Both the position numbers and the translations under genes were made by a program. From contig JAIOJX010000006.1 in assembly GCA_022376925.1 (NCBI GenBank), positions 57,500,658-57,564,657 of the forward strand: a DNA stretch of 64,000 nt, read 5' to 3'. This DNA comes from Tragulus kanchil (taxonomy: Eukaryota > Chordata > Mammalia > Artiodactyla > Tragulidae). This document shows, in pieces, positions 13,501 to 26,121 of this stretch (position 1 is the first letter of the stretch; each line of letters opens with the position of its first letter). The notes beneath the pieces were generated by a model. The model worked only from the letters and a program-made list of their open reading frames with translations, was not told the origin of the DNA and searched no databases.

Positions 13501-14139
13501 TGTCTGTGTAAGTTTCGGTTCCACATTAAAAAGCAGCACAAAACCCCAGGAAAAGTCTTCAATGTATAGGAGTAGAGTGAAGTCAATGAAGCCATACACA
13601 TTTCCCACGAGTGGTAAATTTGCTGACCTAGAGAGTCTTGTTGTGGGCTCCAAAGCCAAAGAGTCTACTTGAGTTTTCTGGAACGAGTTATCACTTTCAG
13701 CTGGGTGGGGGGGAGTCTTAATTTGGTCAAAGAGGCAATTGCTAAGACAACACATTCCAACAGAAAACCCTCTTCCCTGCACTTTGGACTCAGGAATGGG
13801 AAGAATGTGTCCTGGATGGAACTGTTTCACTCCATGAAGGAGGTATAGAAAGATGCTTTTGTCTGTGTAAGTTTCGGTTCCACATTAAAAAGCAGCACAA
13901 AACCCCAGGAAAAGTCTTCAATGTATAGGAGTAGAGTGAAGTCAATGAAGCCATACACATTTCCCACGAGTGGTAAATTTGCTGACCTAGAGAGTCTTGT
14001 TGTGGGCTCCAAAGCCAAAGAGTCTACTTGAGTTTTCTGGAACGAGTTATCACTTTCAGCTGGGTGGGAGGGAGTCTTAATTTGGTCAAAGAGGCAATTG
14101 CTAAGACAACACATTCCAACAGAAAACCCTCTTCCCTGC
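13422..14139 (+). repeat. One-unit direct duplication (offset 359 bp) in family A
   Basis: Copies at about 13422-13780 and 13781-14139 differ mainly by one base in a G run (gggtggggggg versus gggtgggaggg) near 13,706 and 14,065. It directly overlaps the end of the previous duplication, so two events are stacked here. Confidence 0.85.
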
Positions 14140-15339
14140 ACTTGTGAATCAGGAACAGGGACAATGTTTCCTGGATTTAATGATTTCATTCCACTGAGAA
14201 TGCCTAGAAATATGCTTTGTCTGGGTAAGTTTTGGTTCCACATTGAAAAGCAGTATGAAGCCCCAGGAAACGACTTCATTCCATAGTAGGAGAGTGACGT
14301 CAGTGTAACTGAATTTCTCATTAGTGGCAAACTCGCTGTGCTACAGAGGCTTCTTCAGGGTTCCAAAGCCAAAGACTCTTCTTGAGGTTTTGGGAACGAA
14401 CTCATTATCACTTTCACCTGGGTGGAGTGGAGTCTTAATTCGCTCAACGAGGCGAAAACTAAGACAACGCATTCTACCGGAAGAAACTCTGACATAAACT
14501 TCTGAACCAGGGATGGAGAAAATGTGTCCTGGATTGAACTGTATCACTGAATGAAAAAGGCCTAAAAAGATGCTTTTTCTGCGTGATTTTCCATTCCACA
14601 TTGAAAAGCAGTACGAAACTCCAGGAAACGAATTCCATCATGTCAGAGGAGAGTGACGTCAATGTTACCATATGTGTTTCTGGTTAGCAGCAAACTGGCT
14701 GATCTAGAGAGTCTTGTTCAGGGTTCCAAGGCACAAGACTCTACTTGAGGTTTCCTGAACGGTCTCATTATCACTTACACCTGGGTGGAGGGGAGTCTTA
14801 ATAGGTTCAATGAGGTGACTGCTAAGACAACTCGTTACACCAAAAAGCATTTTTCCTACAATTTGGACTCAGGAACGATATCAATGTGTCCTGGATCGAA
14901 CAGTTTCAATGAACGATAAAGGCCTAGAAAGATGCTTTTTTTCTATCTAAGTTTCCATTCCACACCAAAAAGCACTGTGAAACCCCAGGAAACGACTTCA
15001 TTCCATCGAAGGAGAATGACGTCAATGTCGCCACACGCATTTCTCCTTAGCAGCAATCTTACTGAGCTACAGAGGCTTGTTCAGAGTTCCAAAGCAGAAC
15101 ACTGTACTTGAGATTTCCAGAACGAGCTTATTATCGCTTACACCTGGGAGGAGGCGACTGTTAATTAGCTTACCGTGATGAAAGCAAAGACAGGGCATTG
15201 CACAGGAAAACACTCTTCCCTACACTTTGAACTCAGGAACGGGAAGAATGTGTCCTGGATTGAACTGTTTCACCCCACAAAGAAGGCTTATAATGATGTT
15301 TTTGTCTGTGTAAGTTTCAGTTCCACATTACAAAGCTGT

Positions 15340-16065
15340 ACGAAGTCCCAGGAAACAACTTCATTCCGTCAGAGGAGAGGGAAGTCAATGACGCAATATG
15401 TGTTTCTTATTATCGGCACACTCGCTGAGCTAGAGAGGCTTGTTCGGGGTTCCAAAGGTGAACAGTCTACTTAAGGTTTCTGGAATGAGCTTATTATCGC
15501 TTACACTTTGGTGCAGTGGAGTCTTAATTGGCTCAACGAGGCTGATGTTAAGACAGCACAGTTCACTGGAAAACACTCTTCCCTACACTTTGGACTCATA
15601 AACTGGAACGAGGTGTCCTGGATTGAACTGTCTCATGCTACCAAAAAGGCTTACAAAGATGCTTTTGTCTGCATAAGTTTCAGTTCCACATTACAAAGCA
15701 GTACGAAGTCCCAGGAAACAACTTCATTCCGTCAGAGGAGAGGGAAGTCAATGACGCAATATGTGTTTCTTATTATCGGCACACTCGCTGAGCTAGAGAG
15801 GCTTGTTCGGGGTTCCAAAGGTGAACAGTCTACTTAAGGTTTCTGGAATGAGCTTATTATCGCTTACACTTTGGTGCAGTGGAGTCTTAATTGGCTCAAC
15901 GAGGCTGATGTTAAGACAGCACAGTTCACTGGAAAACACTCTTCCCTACACTTTGGACTCATAAACTGGAACGAGGTGTCCTGGATTGAACTGTCTCATG
16001 CTACCAAAAAGGCTTACAAAGATGCTTTTGTCTGCATAAGTTTCAGTTCCACATTACAAAGCAGT
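15340..16065 (+). repeat. One-unit direct duplication (offset 363 bp) in family A
   Basis: 15340-15702 and 15703-16065 are identical as far as I can read them. The join is in the shared stretch gcagtacgaagtccc. Confidence 0.88.
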
Positions 16066-16430
16066 ACGAAGCCACAGAAAATGACTTCAATCCTGTCAGA
16101 GGAGAATGACGTCCATGACACCATATGCATTACTCAGTAACAGCAAACTCGCTGAGCTAGAGAGGCTTGTTCGGGGTTCCAAAGCCAAGTGCTGTATTTG
16201 AGGTTTTGGGAATCAGCTCATTATTGCTTACTCCTTCGTGAAGTGGAGTCTTAATTGACTCAACGAACTGTAAGCTAATACAGCGTGTTACACAAGAAAA
16301 CACTGTTCCCTACATTTTGTGCTCAGGAATAGGAAAAAAGTGTCCTTGATTGAACTGCTTCATTCCATGAAGTAGTATGAAGCACCAGGAAAAAACTTCA
16401 TTCTGTGAGTAGAGAGTCATAAAATTCAGG

Positions 16431-16756
16431 AAATTGTTCTGGCAAACAACACAATCAAAGTTGATACCCAAACGTTAAGATCTAAGCTAAATAAAACATG
16501 ACATGGAGAAACAGATCTAGAGCCAGGTTCTGGCTGGTGATAATGCAATGAAAGCAGGTTTTAACTAAGACTTGTGCTGGCAGTGAGAAGAAGGAGAGTG
16601 AATGGGTAATTAAAAGGAATATAATCATGTTGCAATGAGTATGCAGGGTTAGATAACAAAGATTAGTATACATTACAATTTAGTATAGCAGGAAGAGAAC
16701 AGTAGAGACAGCTAGGAAAGAGATATTTATAGAGAAGATAGTAGTAAATATAAAAA
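16431..16756. other. A/T-rich non-repetitive DNA at the edge of array A
   Basis: No family A landmarks, no recognisable transposon and no convincing open frame. It links array A to the duplicated 1.2 kb segment that follows. Confidence 0.5.
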
Positions 16757-19220
16757 GATTTTACAGTTAGGGCATAGAGAGAGGAAGCTGTGGTAAAGGA
16801 AATAGAAAGAAAAGGGGGAAAAGGAAGAAAAAAAAAACAGAAAAAGAAAAAAAAATACTGTCCCTGGTTTTTAGTTTTGATTTTATCTTCTCATCTAAGT
16901 GTGAATTTTCCACCAGTTTGCTCTTGATGCTGTCCCAGAGGTCCCTGATCTGTTCTGGGGCCAGGCACGGGGGCTGGGCAACTGCTTAAGTCTTAGGTTT
17001 CAATAAGAGCCAGGTTTTAAATTTGTAAGCAGGGCCCTTGCAGAACCGGTTACTCTGGTTTCTCCGCACTGTGTGTGTTCTGCTCCCATGAGGTCCGTGC
17101 CCAAAAGCTGTTCTTTCATCCAATTGCAGCCCTGTTGAGGCAAGACTGAGCACCATTTTCTGGGCACAGGTTGGGCTGCTGGACTCTTCTGCAGGGATTC
17201 CCTGGTTTTACTCCACACACCCTGATAGACTCTGTCTTAGCTGTCCTACTTGTGTCGTTGCATCATCTCTGCAACTGGCGGTACTGTGACTGGCTAATTC
17301 CAGACACTGGCGCCCTGTAGCAGCTCCGCCACTGGCCCACTCACTCCCAGACACCTAGTACTGCTGTCTGAGCACTCCTCGTGTTTGCGGGCACAGCATC
17401 CCATCTGGGATTGAGCCGGGCTGCTGGACTGTGACCCACAGGAGATCTCCTCATTCTGTTTCCCATGCCCTGCTAGTAATTCGCCTCAGCTGATTGCCTG
17501 GTGTCCCTGCCACAGTACTGTCACCAGTGTAATTCTCACACTGAGCACAGAGTCCCATCCTGGTGCCCTTCCCAGTGCTCTCCCTGCCTGGTCTGATGTG
17601 GGAACTGGGGGACGGGAGCTAGGGGAAAGCAGAGACTGCCTGGTCTCCATCTGTAGGTGTTTATGGCCTGAGAGTTTCGCCTAACTCTCTTCAGGGGTCC
17701 GATGTTCTCCTTAGCTTCCCTGTGTGGGCCAGTACCAGGCGGGTGCCTCTTCCCGGTTCTCTCCTCTCCTCCCTCCCTTGAAGGTTGAGTACGATTTGCG
17801 GTTTACTTCCCCCTGGCCCCCATTCACTGTCTCTGGGCCTTTCTCCCTTTTTCCAGGAAACCCAGCTTACCCCTTGAAGACTTCTTCTGCTGTCTAGAGA
17901 CTGGTTTGAAGGGTTTGTTCCATTTCATTATTAGTTCCTGGTGATTCTGTTGAGTAGCTAGTGAAATCTTTCTCTCATTCATCCAACATTTTGATTTTAC
18001 AGTTAGGGCATAGAGAGAGGAAGCTGTGGTAAAGGAAATAGAAAGAAAAGGGGGAAACGGAAGAAAAAAAACAGAAAAAAAAATACTGTCCCTGGTTTTT
18101 AGTTTTGATTTTATCTTCTCATCTAAGTGTGAATTTTCCACCAGTTTGCTCTTGATGCTGTCCCAGAGGTCCCTGATCTGTTCTGGGGCCAGGCACGGGG
18201 GCTGGGCAACTGCTTAAGTCTTAGGTTTCAATAAGAGCCAGGTTTTAAATTTGTAAGCAGGGCCCTTGCAGAACCGGTTACTCTGGTTTCTCCGCACTGT
18301 GTGTGTTCTGCTCCCATGAGGTCCGTGCCCAAAAGCTGTTCTTTCATCCAATTGCAGCCCTGTTGAGGCAAGACTGAGCACCATTTTCTGGGCACAGGTT
18401 GGGCTGCTGGACTCTTCTGCAGGGATTCCCTGGTTTTACTCCACACACCCTGATAGACTCTGTCTTAGCTGTCCTACTTGTGTCGTTGCATCATCTCTGC
18501 AACTGGCGGTACTGTGACTGGCTAATTCCAGACACTGGCGCCCTGTAGCAGCTCCGCCACTGGCCCACTCACTCCCAGACACCTAGTACTGCTGTCTGAG
18601 CACTCCTCGTGTTTGCGGGCACAGCATCCCATCTGGGATTGAGCCGGGCTGCTGGACTGTGACCCACAGGAGATCTCCTCATTCTGTTTCCCATGCCCTG
18701 CTAGTAATTCGCCTCAGCTGATTGCCTGGTGTCCCTGCCACAGTACTGTCACCAGTGTAATTCTCACACTGAGCACAGAGTCCCATCCTGGTGCCCTTCC
18801 CAGTGCTCTCCCTGCCTGGTCTGATGTGGGAACTGGGGGACGGGAGCTAGGGGAAAGCAGAGACTGCCTGGTCTCCATCTGTAGGTGTTTATGGCCTGAG
18901 AGTTTCGCCTAACTCTCTTCAGGGGTCCGATGTTCTCCTTAGCTTCCCTGTGTGGGCCAGTACCAGGCGGGTGCCTCTTCCCGGTTCTCTCCTCTCCTCC
19001 CTCCCTTGAAGGTTGAGTACGATTTGCGGTTTACTTCCCCCTGGCCCCCATTCACTGTCTCTGGGCCTTTCTCCCTTTTTCCAGGAAACCCAGCTTACCC
19101 CTTGAAGACTTCTTCTGCTGTCTAGAGACTGGTTTGAAGGGTTTGTTCCATTTCATTATTAGTTCCTGGTGATTCTGTTGAGTAGCTAGTGAAATCTTTC
19201 TCTCATTCATCCAACATTTT
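16757..19220. repeat. 1.23 kb unclassified segment present twice in tandem
   Basis: 16757-17992 and 17993-19220 are the same segment, joined head to tail. The offset falls from 1236 to 1228 bp because a run of mixed A tracts (near 16,815-16,855 and 18,050-18,092) is shorter in the second copy. The content is not satellite: it is G/C-richer, with a polypyrimidine-like antisense tract and coding-looking antisense stretches. I do not recognise it. A LINE 5' leader, an LTR-type element or a captured gene fragment, all antisense, are possible. It separates array A from array B. Confidence 0.8.
16858..16962 (-). other. Antisense exon-like stretch (repeated at about 18,082-18,187)
   Basis: Read on the minus strand, about 35 codons are open and look protein-like: mixed charged and amphipathic, starting near PEQIRDLWDSIKSKL and ending near KSKLKTRDS. 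They are preceded by a pyrimidine/AG-containing stretch. A second open piece (minus strand, 17,824-17,992) contains NQHEE-like, Q/K-rich sequence and ends before a GGTAAG. No start-to-stop gene joins them. This may be a relic of a captured gene or an old retroelement; function unknown. Confidence 0.3.
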
Positions 19221-19472
19221 GGCTCTGCCTTACATGGTTCTAATTCAGAGTCTCCCCAGGGATGTAGGGGTCCAACTCTGATCCTGGAGAAGCTATAGTC
19301 TACCGGATTCCGAAATTCCTATGAGAGAGAGTCCCCTGCAGAGACACCATCCATGGTTCAGTGATCTTAGGCAGAGTCTGGGTGGCAGGAGGGACACAGG
19401 AGCCCCTGAGGAGCTGGGTCTTGGCTCCAAGCGGCCTAACTGCAGGAGGCTACTGAGGGCCATGAGCTCCAG

Positions 19473-20680
19473 CTCAATGAGCCAGGAGAGCACTCCTGCA
19501 CTCCTACCCTCCTAAACTCCTACTCTCCTACACTCCTATGTGCTTCTTATCCAAAGAACCTGCCCAGGGAAGGAGGGGCTCCATTTTGCCTTGGAGGAGC
19601 TATGATCTTTGGGTTTCTGGGGTCCCCATGAGAGATCAGTTTGAGCAAAAACAACAGTAATGTCCACCACAGTCGGCGGGGTGAGCCAAAGCAGAGTTTG
19701 GGTAGCATGAGGGGCACAGGAGCCCCTGAGCAGCTGGTCTTGACTCCAAATTGCTCTAGCATAGGAGACCAGTGAGGGCCATGACCTCCACTCAATGAGT
19801 CAGGAGCACACTCTTACACTAGTACATTTTTCTTACCAACAAAACCTATCCAGGGATATAGGGGGCCCACTTAGCCCCTGGAGGAGCTATGTCCCTTGGG
19901 TTACCGGGGTCACCGCAAGAGATAGGTCTGGACATAGACAACACTGAGGGTCACCACAGGGAGTGGGGTGACCCAGGATATGGTCTGTGCAACCAAGTGC
20001 ACAGATCCTCTGAGGAGCTAGGTCTTGACTCCAAGTGGCTCAAATGCAGGAGGCTAGTGAAGGCCATGAGTTCTAGCTCAATGAGCCAGGAGAGCACTCC
20101 TGCACTCCTACCCTCCTAAACTCCTACTCTCCTACACTCCTATGTGCTTCTTATCCAAAGAACCTGCCCAGGGAAGGAGGGGCTCCATTTTGCCTTGGAG
20201 GAGCTATGATCTTTGGGTTTCTGGGGTCCCCATGAGAGATCAGTTTGAGCAAAAACAACAGTAATGTCCACCACAGTCGGCGGGGTGAGCCAAAGCAGAG
20301 TTTGGGTAGCATGAGGGGCACAGGAGCCCCTGAGCAGCTGGTCTTGACTCCAAATTGCTCTAGCATAGGAGACCAGTGAGGGCCATGACCTCCACTCAAT
20401 GAGTCAGGAGCACACTCTTACACTAGTACATTTTTCTTACCAACAAAACCTATCCAGGGATATAGGGGGCCCACTTAGCCCCTGGAGGAGCTATGTCCCT
20501 TGGGTTACCGGGGTCACCGCAAGAGATAGGTCTGGACATAGACAACACTGAGGGTCACCACAGGGAGTGGGGTGACCCAGGATATGGTCTGTGCAACCAA
20601 GTGCACAGATCCTCTGAGGAGCTAGGTCTTGACTCCAAGTGGCTCAAATGCAGGAGGCTAGTGAAGGCCATGAGTTCTAG
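19473..20680 (+). repeat. Two-unit direct duplication (offset 604 bp) in family B
   Basis: About 19473-20076 is repeated at 20077-20680. The join lies in the shared block ctcaatgagccaggag. Copies are near-identical while neighbouring units are clearly diverged. Confidence 0.88.
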
Positions 20681-21885
20681 CTCAATGAGCCAGGAGTACA
20701 TGAATACATTCCTACATTCCTAGACTCCTACTCTCTTACAATCCTATACTCTTACACATCTCTTACAGGAAGAACCACTCCAGGGGAGTAGGGGGCCCAT
20801 TTGGCCCCTGTGGTACTATGGTCCTTGCTTCTGCGTCCCCACGAGAGATGAGTCTGGACAAACACAACAGTAGTGGCCACCACAGGCAGCAGGATGATAC
20901 AAGGCAGGGCTTATGCAGCTAGGAGGGGAAAGAGAGCCCCTGAGAGCTGGAACTCGGTTCCATGTGGCAAAACCATAGAAAACTATGGAGGGTATGAGCT
21001 CTGGCTCAATGAGCCAGGAGAGCACTTTCACACTCCTACACTTCTACAATGTTCTTGTCCACAGAACCTCACCAGGGAGGTAGGGGACCCATTCAGCCCC
21101 TGGAGGAGTGATGTTCCTCCAGTTTCTGGGGTCTCCGCCAGAGATGGGCAAGGGCAGAGACAACAATAAGGGTTACTACATGTGGCAAGGTAAACCATGG
21201 CAAAGTCTGGGTGGCAGGAGGGGCACAGGATACTCTGAGGAGCTGGGTATTGAGTCCTAGTGGGTCAAATGCAGGAGGCTAGTGAAGGCCATGAGTTCTA
21301 GCTCAATGAGCCAGGAGTACATGAATACATTCCTACATTCCTAGACTCCTACTCTCTTACAATCCTATACTCTTACACATCTCTTACAGGAAGAACCACT
21401 CCAGGGGAGTAGGGGGCCCATTTGGCCCCTGTGGTACTATGGTCCTTGCTTCTGCGTCCCCACGAGAGATGAGTCTGGACAAACACAACAGTAGTGGCCA
21501 CCACAGGCAGCAGGATGATACAAGGCAGGGCTTATGCAGCTAGGAGGGGAAAGAGAGCCCCTGAGAGCTGGAACTCGGTTCCATGTGGCAAAACCATAGA
21601 AAACTATGGAGGGTATGAGCTCTGGCTCAATGAGCCAGGAGAGCACTTTCACACTCCTACACTTCTACAATGTTCTTGTCCACAGAACCTCACCAGGGAG
21701 GTAGGGGACCCATTCAGCCCCTGGAGGAGTGATGTTCCTCCAGTTTCTGGGGTCTCCGCCAGAGATGGGCAAGGGCAGAGACAACAATAAGGGTTACTAC
21801 ATGTGGCAAGGTAAACCATGGCAAAGTCTGGGTGGCAGGAGGGGCACAGGATACTCTGAGGAGCTGGGTATTGAGTCCTAGTGGG
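20644..21885 (+). repeat. Two-unit direct duplication (offset 621 bp) in family B
   Basis: 20644-21264 is repeated at 21265-21885, including an unusual catgaatacattcct variant of the pyrimidine tract. It overlaps the preceding duplication, so the two events are chained. Confidence 0.88.
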
Positions 21886-22184
21886 TAAACCTCAGGAGGC
21901 TAGTGAGGGCCATGAGATTGGGCTCAATGAGCCAGGAGAGCACTTCTACACTACTACAGGTGTCTTATCCACAGAATGTGCCCATGGAAGTAGGGGGCCC
22001 ATTTGGCCACTGTCCATGCTATGGACCTTGGGGTTCCATGGTACCTGTGAGAGATGCATCTGTGCAGAGACAACAGCAAGAGACAACATAGGTGGCAGGG
22101 CTATTCAAGTCAGGATCTGAATTGCCATAATGGGCACGAGACCCCCTAAGGAACTGGGTGTGCTCCAAATGGCTCAAGCACAGG

Positions 22185-23428
22185 AGGCTAGTGAGGGCCA
22201 TGATCTCTGGTTCAATGATCCAGGAGAAATCTCCTACACTAATACATGTTTCTTACCCACAGAGCCTGCCCAGGGAAGTAGGTGGCCGATTCAGACCCTG
22301 AGGAGCTATGGTCCTTATGTTTCCTGGGTTCCCACGAGAGATGGGTATGGACAGAGACCACAATAAGGGTCACCACATGCTTCGGGGTGATACAAGGCAG
22401 GGCCTATGCGGACAGGAGGGGTACAGGGTACCCTGAGGAGCCTGTTTTGGCTACATGTTGCACAACTGCAAGAGAATAGTAAGGGCCATAAGCTTGGGCT
22501 CAGTGAACCAAGAGAGTATTCCTGCACTCTTACACTCCTATATTCCTACACACCTACACTACTACATGTTTCTTATCCACAGAACCTGCCCAGGGAATTC
22601 GGGGGTCCAATGGCCCCTGAAGGAGCTATGGTTCTTGGGTTTCCTGGGTCCCTGTGAGAAATGGGTTAGAGCAGAGACCGCAGTAAGTGTCACCGCAGGC
22701 GACAAGGCGATCCTACGCGGAGCCTGAGAAGAGGGTGGGGCGGGGAGCAGCAGGGGCATTGGAGCCCCTGAGGAGCTGGGATTTGACTCCAAGTGGCTTA
22801 ACCACAAAAGGCTAGTGAGGGCCATGATCTCTGGTTCAATGATCCAGGAGAAATCTCCTACACTAATACATGTTTCTTACCCACAGAGCCTGCCCAGGGA
22901 AGTAGGTGGCCGATTCAGACCCTGAGGAGCTATGGTCCTTATGTTTCCTGGGTTCCCACGAGAGATGGGTATGGACAGAGACCACAATAAGGGTCACCAC
23001 ATGCTTGGGTGATACAAGGCAGGGCCTATGCGGACAGGAGGGGTACAGGGTACCCTGAGGAGCCTGTTTTGGCTACATGTTGCACAACTGCAAGAGAATA
23101 GTAAGGGCCATAAGCTTGGGCTCAGTGAACCAAGAGAGTATTCCTGCACTCTTACACTCCTATATTCCTACACACCTACACTACTACATGTTTCTTATCC
23201 ACAGAACCTGCCCAGGGAATTCGGGGGTCCAATGGCCCCTGAAGGAGCTATGGTTCTTGGGTTTCCTGGGTCCCTGTGAGAAATGGGTTAGAGCAGAGAC
23301 CGCAGTAAGTGTCACCACAGGCGACAAGGTGATCCTACGCAGAGCCTGATCAGAGGGTGGGGCGGGGAGCAGCAGGGGCATTGGAGCCCCTGAGGAGCTG
23401 GGATTTGACTCCAAGTGGCTTAACCACA
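22185..23428 (+). repeat. Two-unit direct duplication (offset 622 bp) in family B
   Basis: 22185-22806 and 22807-23428 are near-identical. Small differences include gcttcggggtgat versus gcttgggtgat (22,379 and 23,003) and a few substitutions toward the right end. Confidence 0.88.
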
Positions 23429-24917
23429 AAAGGCTGTGAGGGCCATTAGCTCTGGCACAGTAATCCAGGAGAGCACTCCTAGACACCTGTACTCCTACAT
23501 GTTTCTTATTTGTGGGATCTAGTGCGGGAAGCTATGGGCCCATTAGGCCCCTGAAGGTCCTATGGTCCTACCAGGTGCAGGCTCTCCGTGAAAGATGGCT
23601 ACAGGCAGATACAAGAGCCATGTCAACCATAGGCAGTGGGGTGATCCAACACAGGTCCTGGCTTGCCAGGACAGGGCACAGGGGCCCTTGAAGAGCTGGG
23701 TATTGGTTTCAAGTGGCTCAAACACAGGAGGCTAGAGAGGGCCATTAGCTCCATTCAATGAGGCAGGAACACTCTTTTTCATTCCTCCACTCCTCCTCCA
23801 CTCATCTTGCACTCCTCTTCCACTCCTCCACTCCCACATGTTTCTATTGCACAGAATCTGCCCAAGGATGTAGAGGGAATATTCGGGCCTTGAAGGAGCT
23901 ATGGATTTTAGCTGTCCAAAGTGTCAGGGAGAGATGGTTCTGAGCAGAGACAACAGCCTGGATCACAATAGGTGCCGCAGTGATCCAAGGCACACTCTGG
24001 GTGGCCATGAGAGGCACAGGAGTTACTGAGAAGCTGGGACTTGGCTCCGAATGGCTCTACCACAGGAGGCTAGTGAGGGCCATGAGCTCCAGCTAAATAA
24101 GCCAGGAGCACACTCTCACATTATTACATGTTTCTTGCCCAAAAAACCTGCCCAAGGAAGCAGGTGTGGGTGGGGGGGCAGAAATTCATCCCCTGGAGGA
24201 ACTATGTTCCTTGAGTTTCTGGGGTTCCCTCAAAAACTGGGTCTGGGAAGAGACATCAGTAAGGGCCACCAAAGGTGGCAGGGTGTCCGAGGAAGGGTCT
24301 GGGTGGCAGGAGGGAATGGTAACCCCTGAGAAGCTGTCTTTACTCCAAGTAGCTAAAATGAAGGAGGCTTGGGAGGAACATGAGCTCCATCTCAATGAGT
24401 CAGGAGAGCACCCCAACACTCCTACTCTTTTACACTCCTCCATTCTTACACTTCTACACTTTGACATGTTTCTTACCCACAGAATCTGTGCAAGGAAGTA
24501 GGAGGTCCATTTGGCCTGTGGAGGAGCTATGGACCTTGGTTGTCCCAGATCCCCATGAGAGATGAGTCCAGGCAGAGACAACATCCAGAGTCACCAAGGT
24601 GGCAGGGTGATCCAAGGCAGGTCTGGGCTTCCAGAAGTGCATGGAATCCCCTGAGGAGCTTGATCTTCTTTCCAAATGGCTCAATGGCAGGAGGATAGTG
24701 AGGGCCATGAGCTCCGGCTCAATGAGAAAAGAGAGCACTCCTACGTTCTTATACTCTTACACTCCTATACACCTATATGCCTGCACTCCTACAAGTTTAT
24801 TATTCACAGGACCTGCCCAGGGACATAGGGGGCCGAAGAGGGGGCCCATTTGGCCCATGGAGGGGCTATGTTCCTTGGGTTTCCAGTGTCCCTGCGAGAT
24901 ATGGGTCTGGGCATAGA

Positions 24918-26121
24918 CAACAGTAAGGGACACAGCAGGATGCAGGGTGAACCAAGGCAGGGTCTGGGTAATCTGGAGGGGCACAGGAGCCCCTGAGGAT
25001 TTGGGTCTTAATTCCAAGTGGCTCAATCACAGGAGGCTAGTGAGGGCCATGAGCTCTGGCTCAATGAGCCAGGAGCACACTATTACAACTCCAGCACTTT
25101 TACACTCCTACATTTTTACACATTTCTTATCCACAGAACCTGCCAAGCAAAGTAGGGGGCCTATTCGGCCCCTGGAGAAGATATGGACCTTGTGTGTCTG
25201 GGGTGCCATCAAGACATGGATCTGAGCAGAGATCACAGCCAGGGTCACCACAGGCTTCAGGGTGATACGATGCAGGGTCTGAGAGGCCAGGAAGGGCACG
25301 GGAGCCCCCGAGGAGCTGGAACTTGGCTTCAAGTGGATCTACCACAGGCGGCTAGTGAGGACTATGGGCTATGACTCAATGAGCCAGGAACACACTCCTA
25401 CACTAATACATGTTTATCACCCACAGAACCTGCCCCAGGAAGTTGGGGGCACTTTTGGCCCTGGAGCAGCTATGGTCCTGTGTCTCCAGGGTCCTTGCAG
25501 AGACGGCTCTGGGCAGATACAACAGTAAGGGCCACAGCAGGATGCAGGGTGAACCAAGGCAGGGTCTGGGTAATCTGGAGGGGCACAGGAGCCCCTGAGG
25601 ATTTGGGTCTTAATTCCAAGTGGCTCAATCACAGGAGGCTAGTGAGGGCCATGAGCTCTGGCTCAATGAGCCAGGAGCACACTATTACAACTCCAGCACT
25701 TTTACACTCCTACATTTTTACACATTTCTTATCCACAGAACCTGCCAAGCAAAGTAGGGGGCCTATTCGGCCCCTGGAGAAGATATGGACCTTGTGTGTC
25801 TGGGGTGCCATCAAGACATGGATCTGAGCAGAGATCACAGCCAGGGTCACCACAGGCTTCAGGGTGATACGATGCAGGGTCTGAGAGGCCAGGAAGGGCA
25901 CGGGAGCCCCCGAGGAGCTGGAACTTGGCTTCAAGTGGATCTACCACAGGCGGCTAGTGAGGACTATGGGCTATGACTCAATGAGCCAGGAACACACTCC
26001 TACACTAATACATGTTTATCACCCACAGAACCTGCCCCAGGAAGTTGGGGGCACTTTTGGCCCCTGGAGCAGCTATGGTCCTGTGTCTCCAGGGTCCTTG
26101 CGAGAGACGGCTCTGGGCAGA
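24918..26121 (+). repeat. Two-unit direct duplication (offset 602 bp) in family B
   Basis: 24918-25519 is repeated at 25520-26121. The copies differ by a C-run length (ttttggccctgg versus ttttggcccctgg) and by ttgcagagacgg versus ttgcgagagacgg near the right end of the first copy, which is close to the join. Confidence 0.88.

Larger units (their letters stand above)
5981..16430 (+). repeat. Tandem array, family A, right part
   Basis: This continues the ~355 bp array after the LTR, with the same landmarks in the same order and orientation. Unit length varies; one around 13,070-13,110 has lost about 70 bp, which shortens the local period to ~280 bp. The last recognisable unit fades out around 16,380-16,430, where the sequence becomes A/T-rich and non-repetitive. 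The array holds several recent one- and two-unit duplications, listed separately. The antisense strand of many units begins a similar short open frame, but it is broken in most of them. Confidence 0.9.

Noticed and set aside
1..16430. CRISPR-like periodicity
   Set aside because: The period is ~355 bp with whole-unit homology and no short identical repeats separated by unique spacers. Genome content is mammalian.
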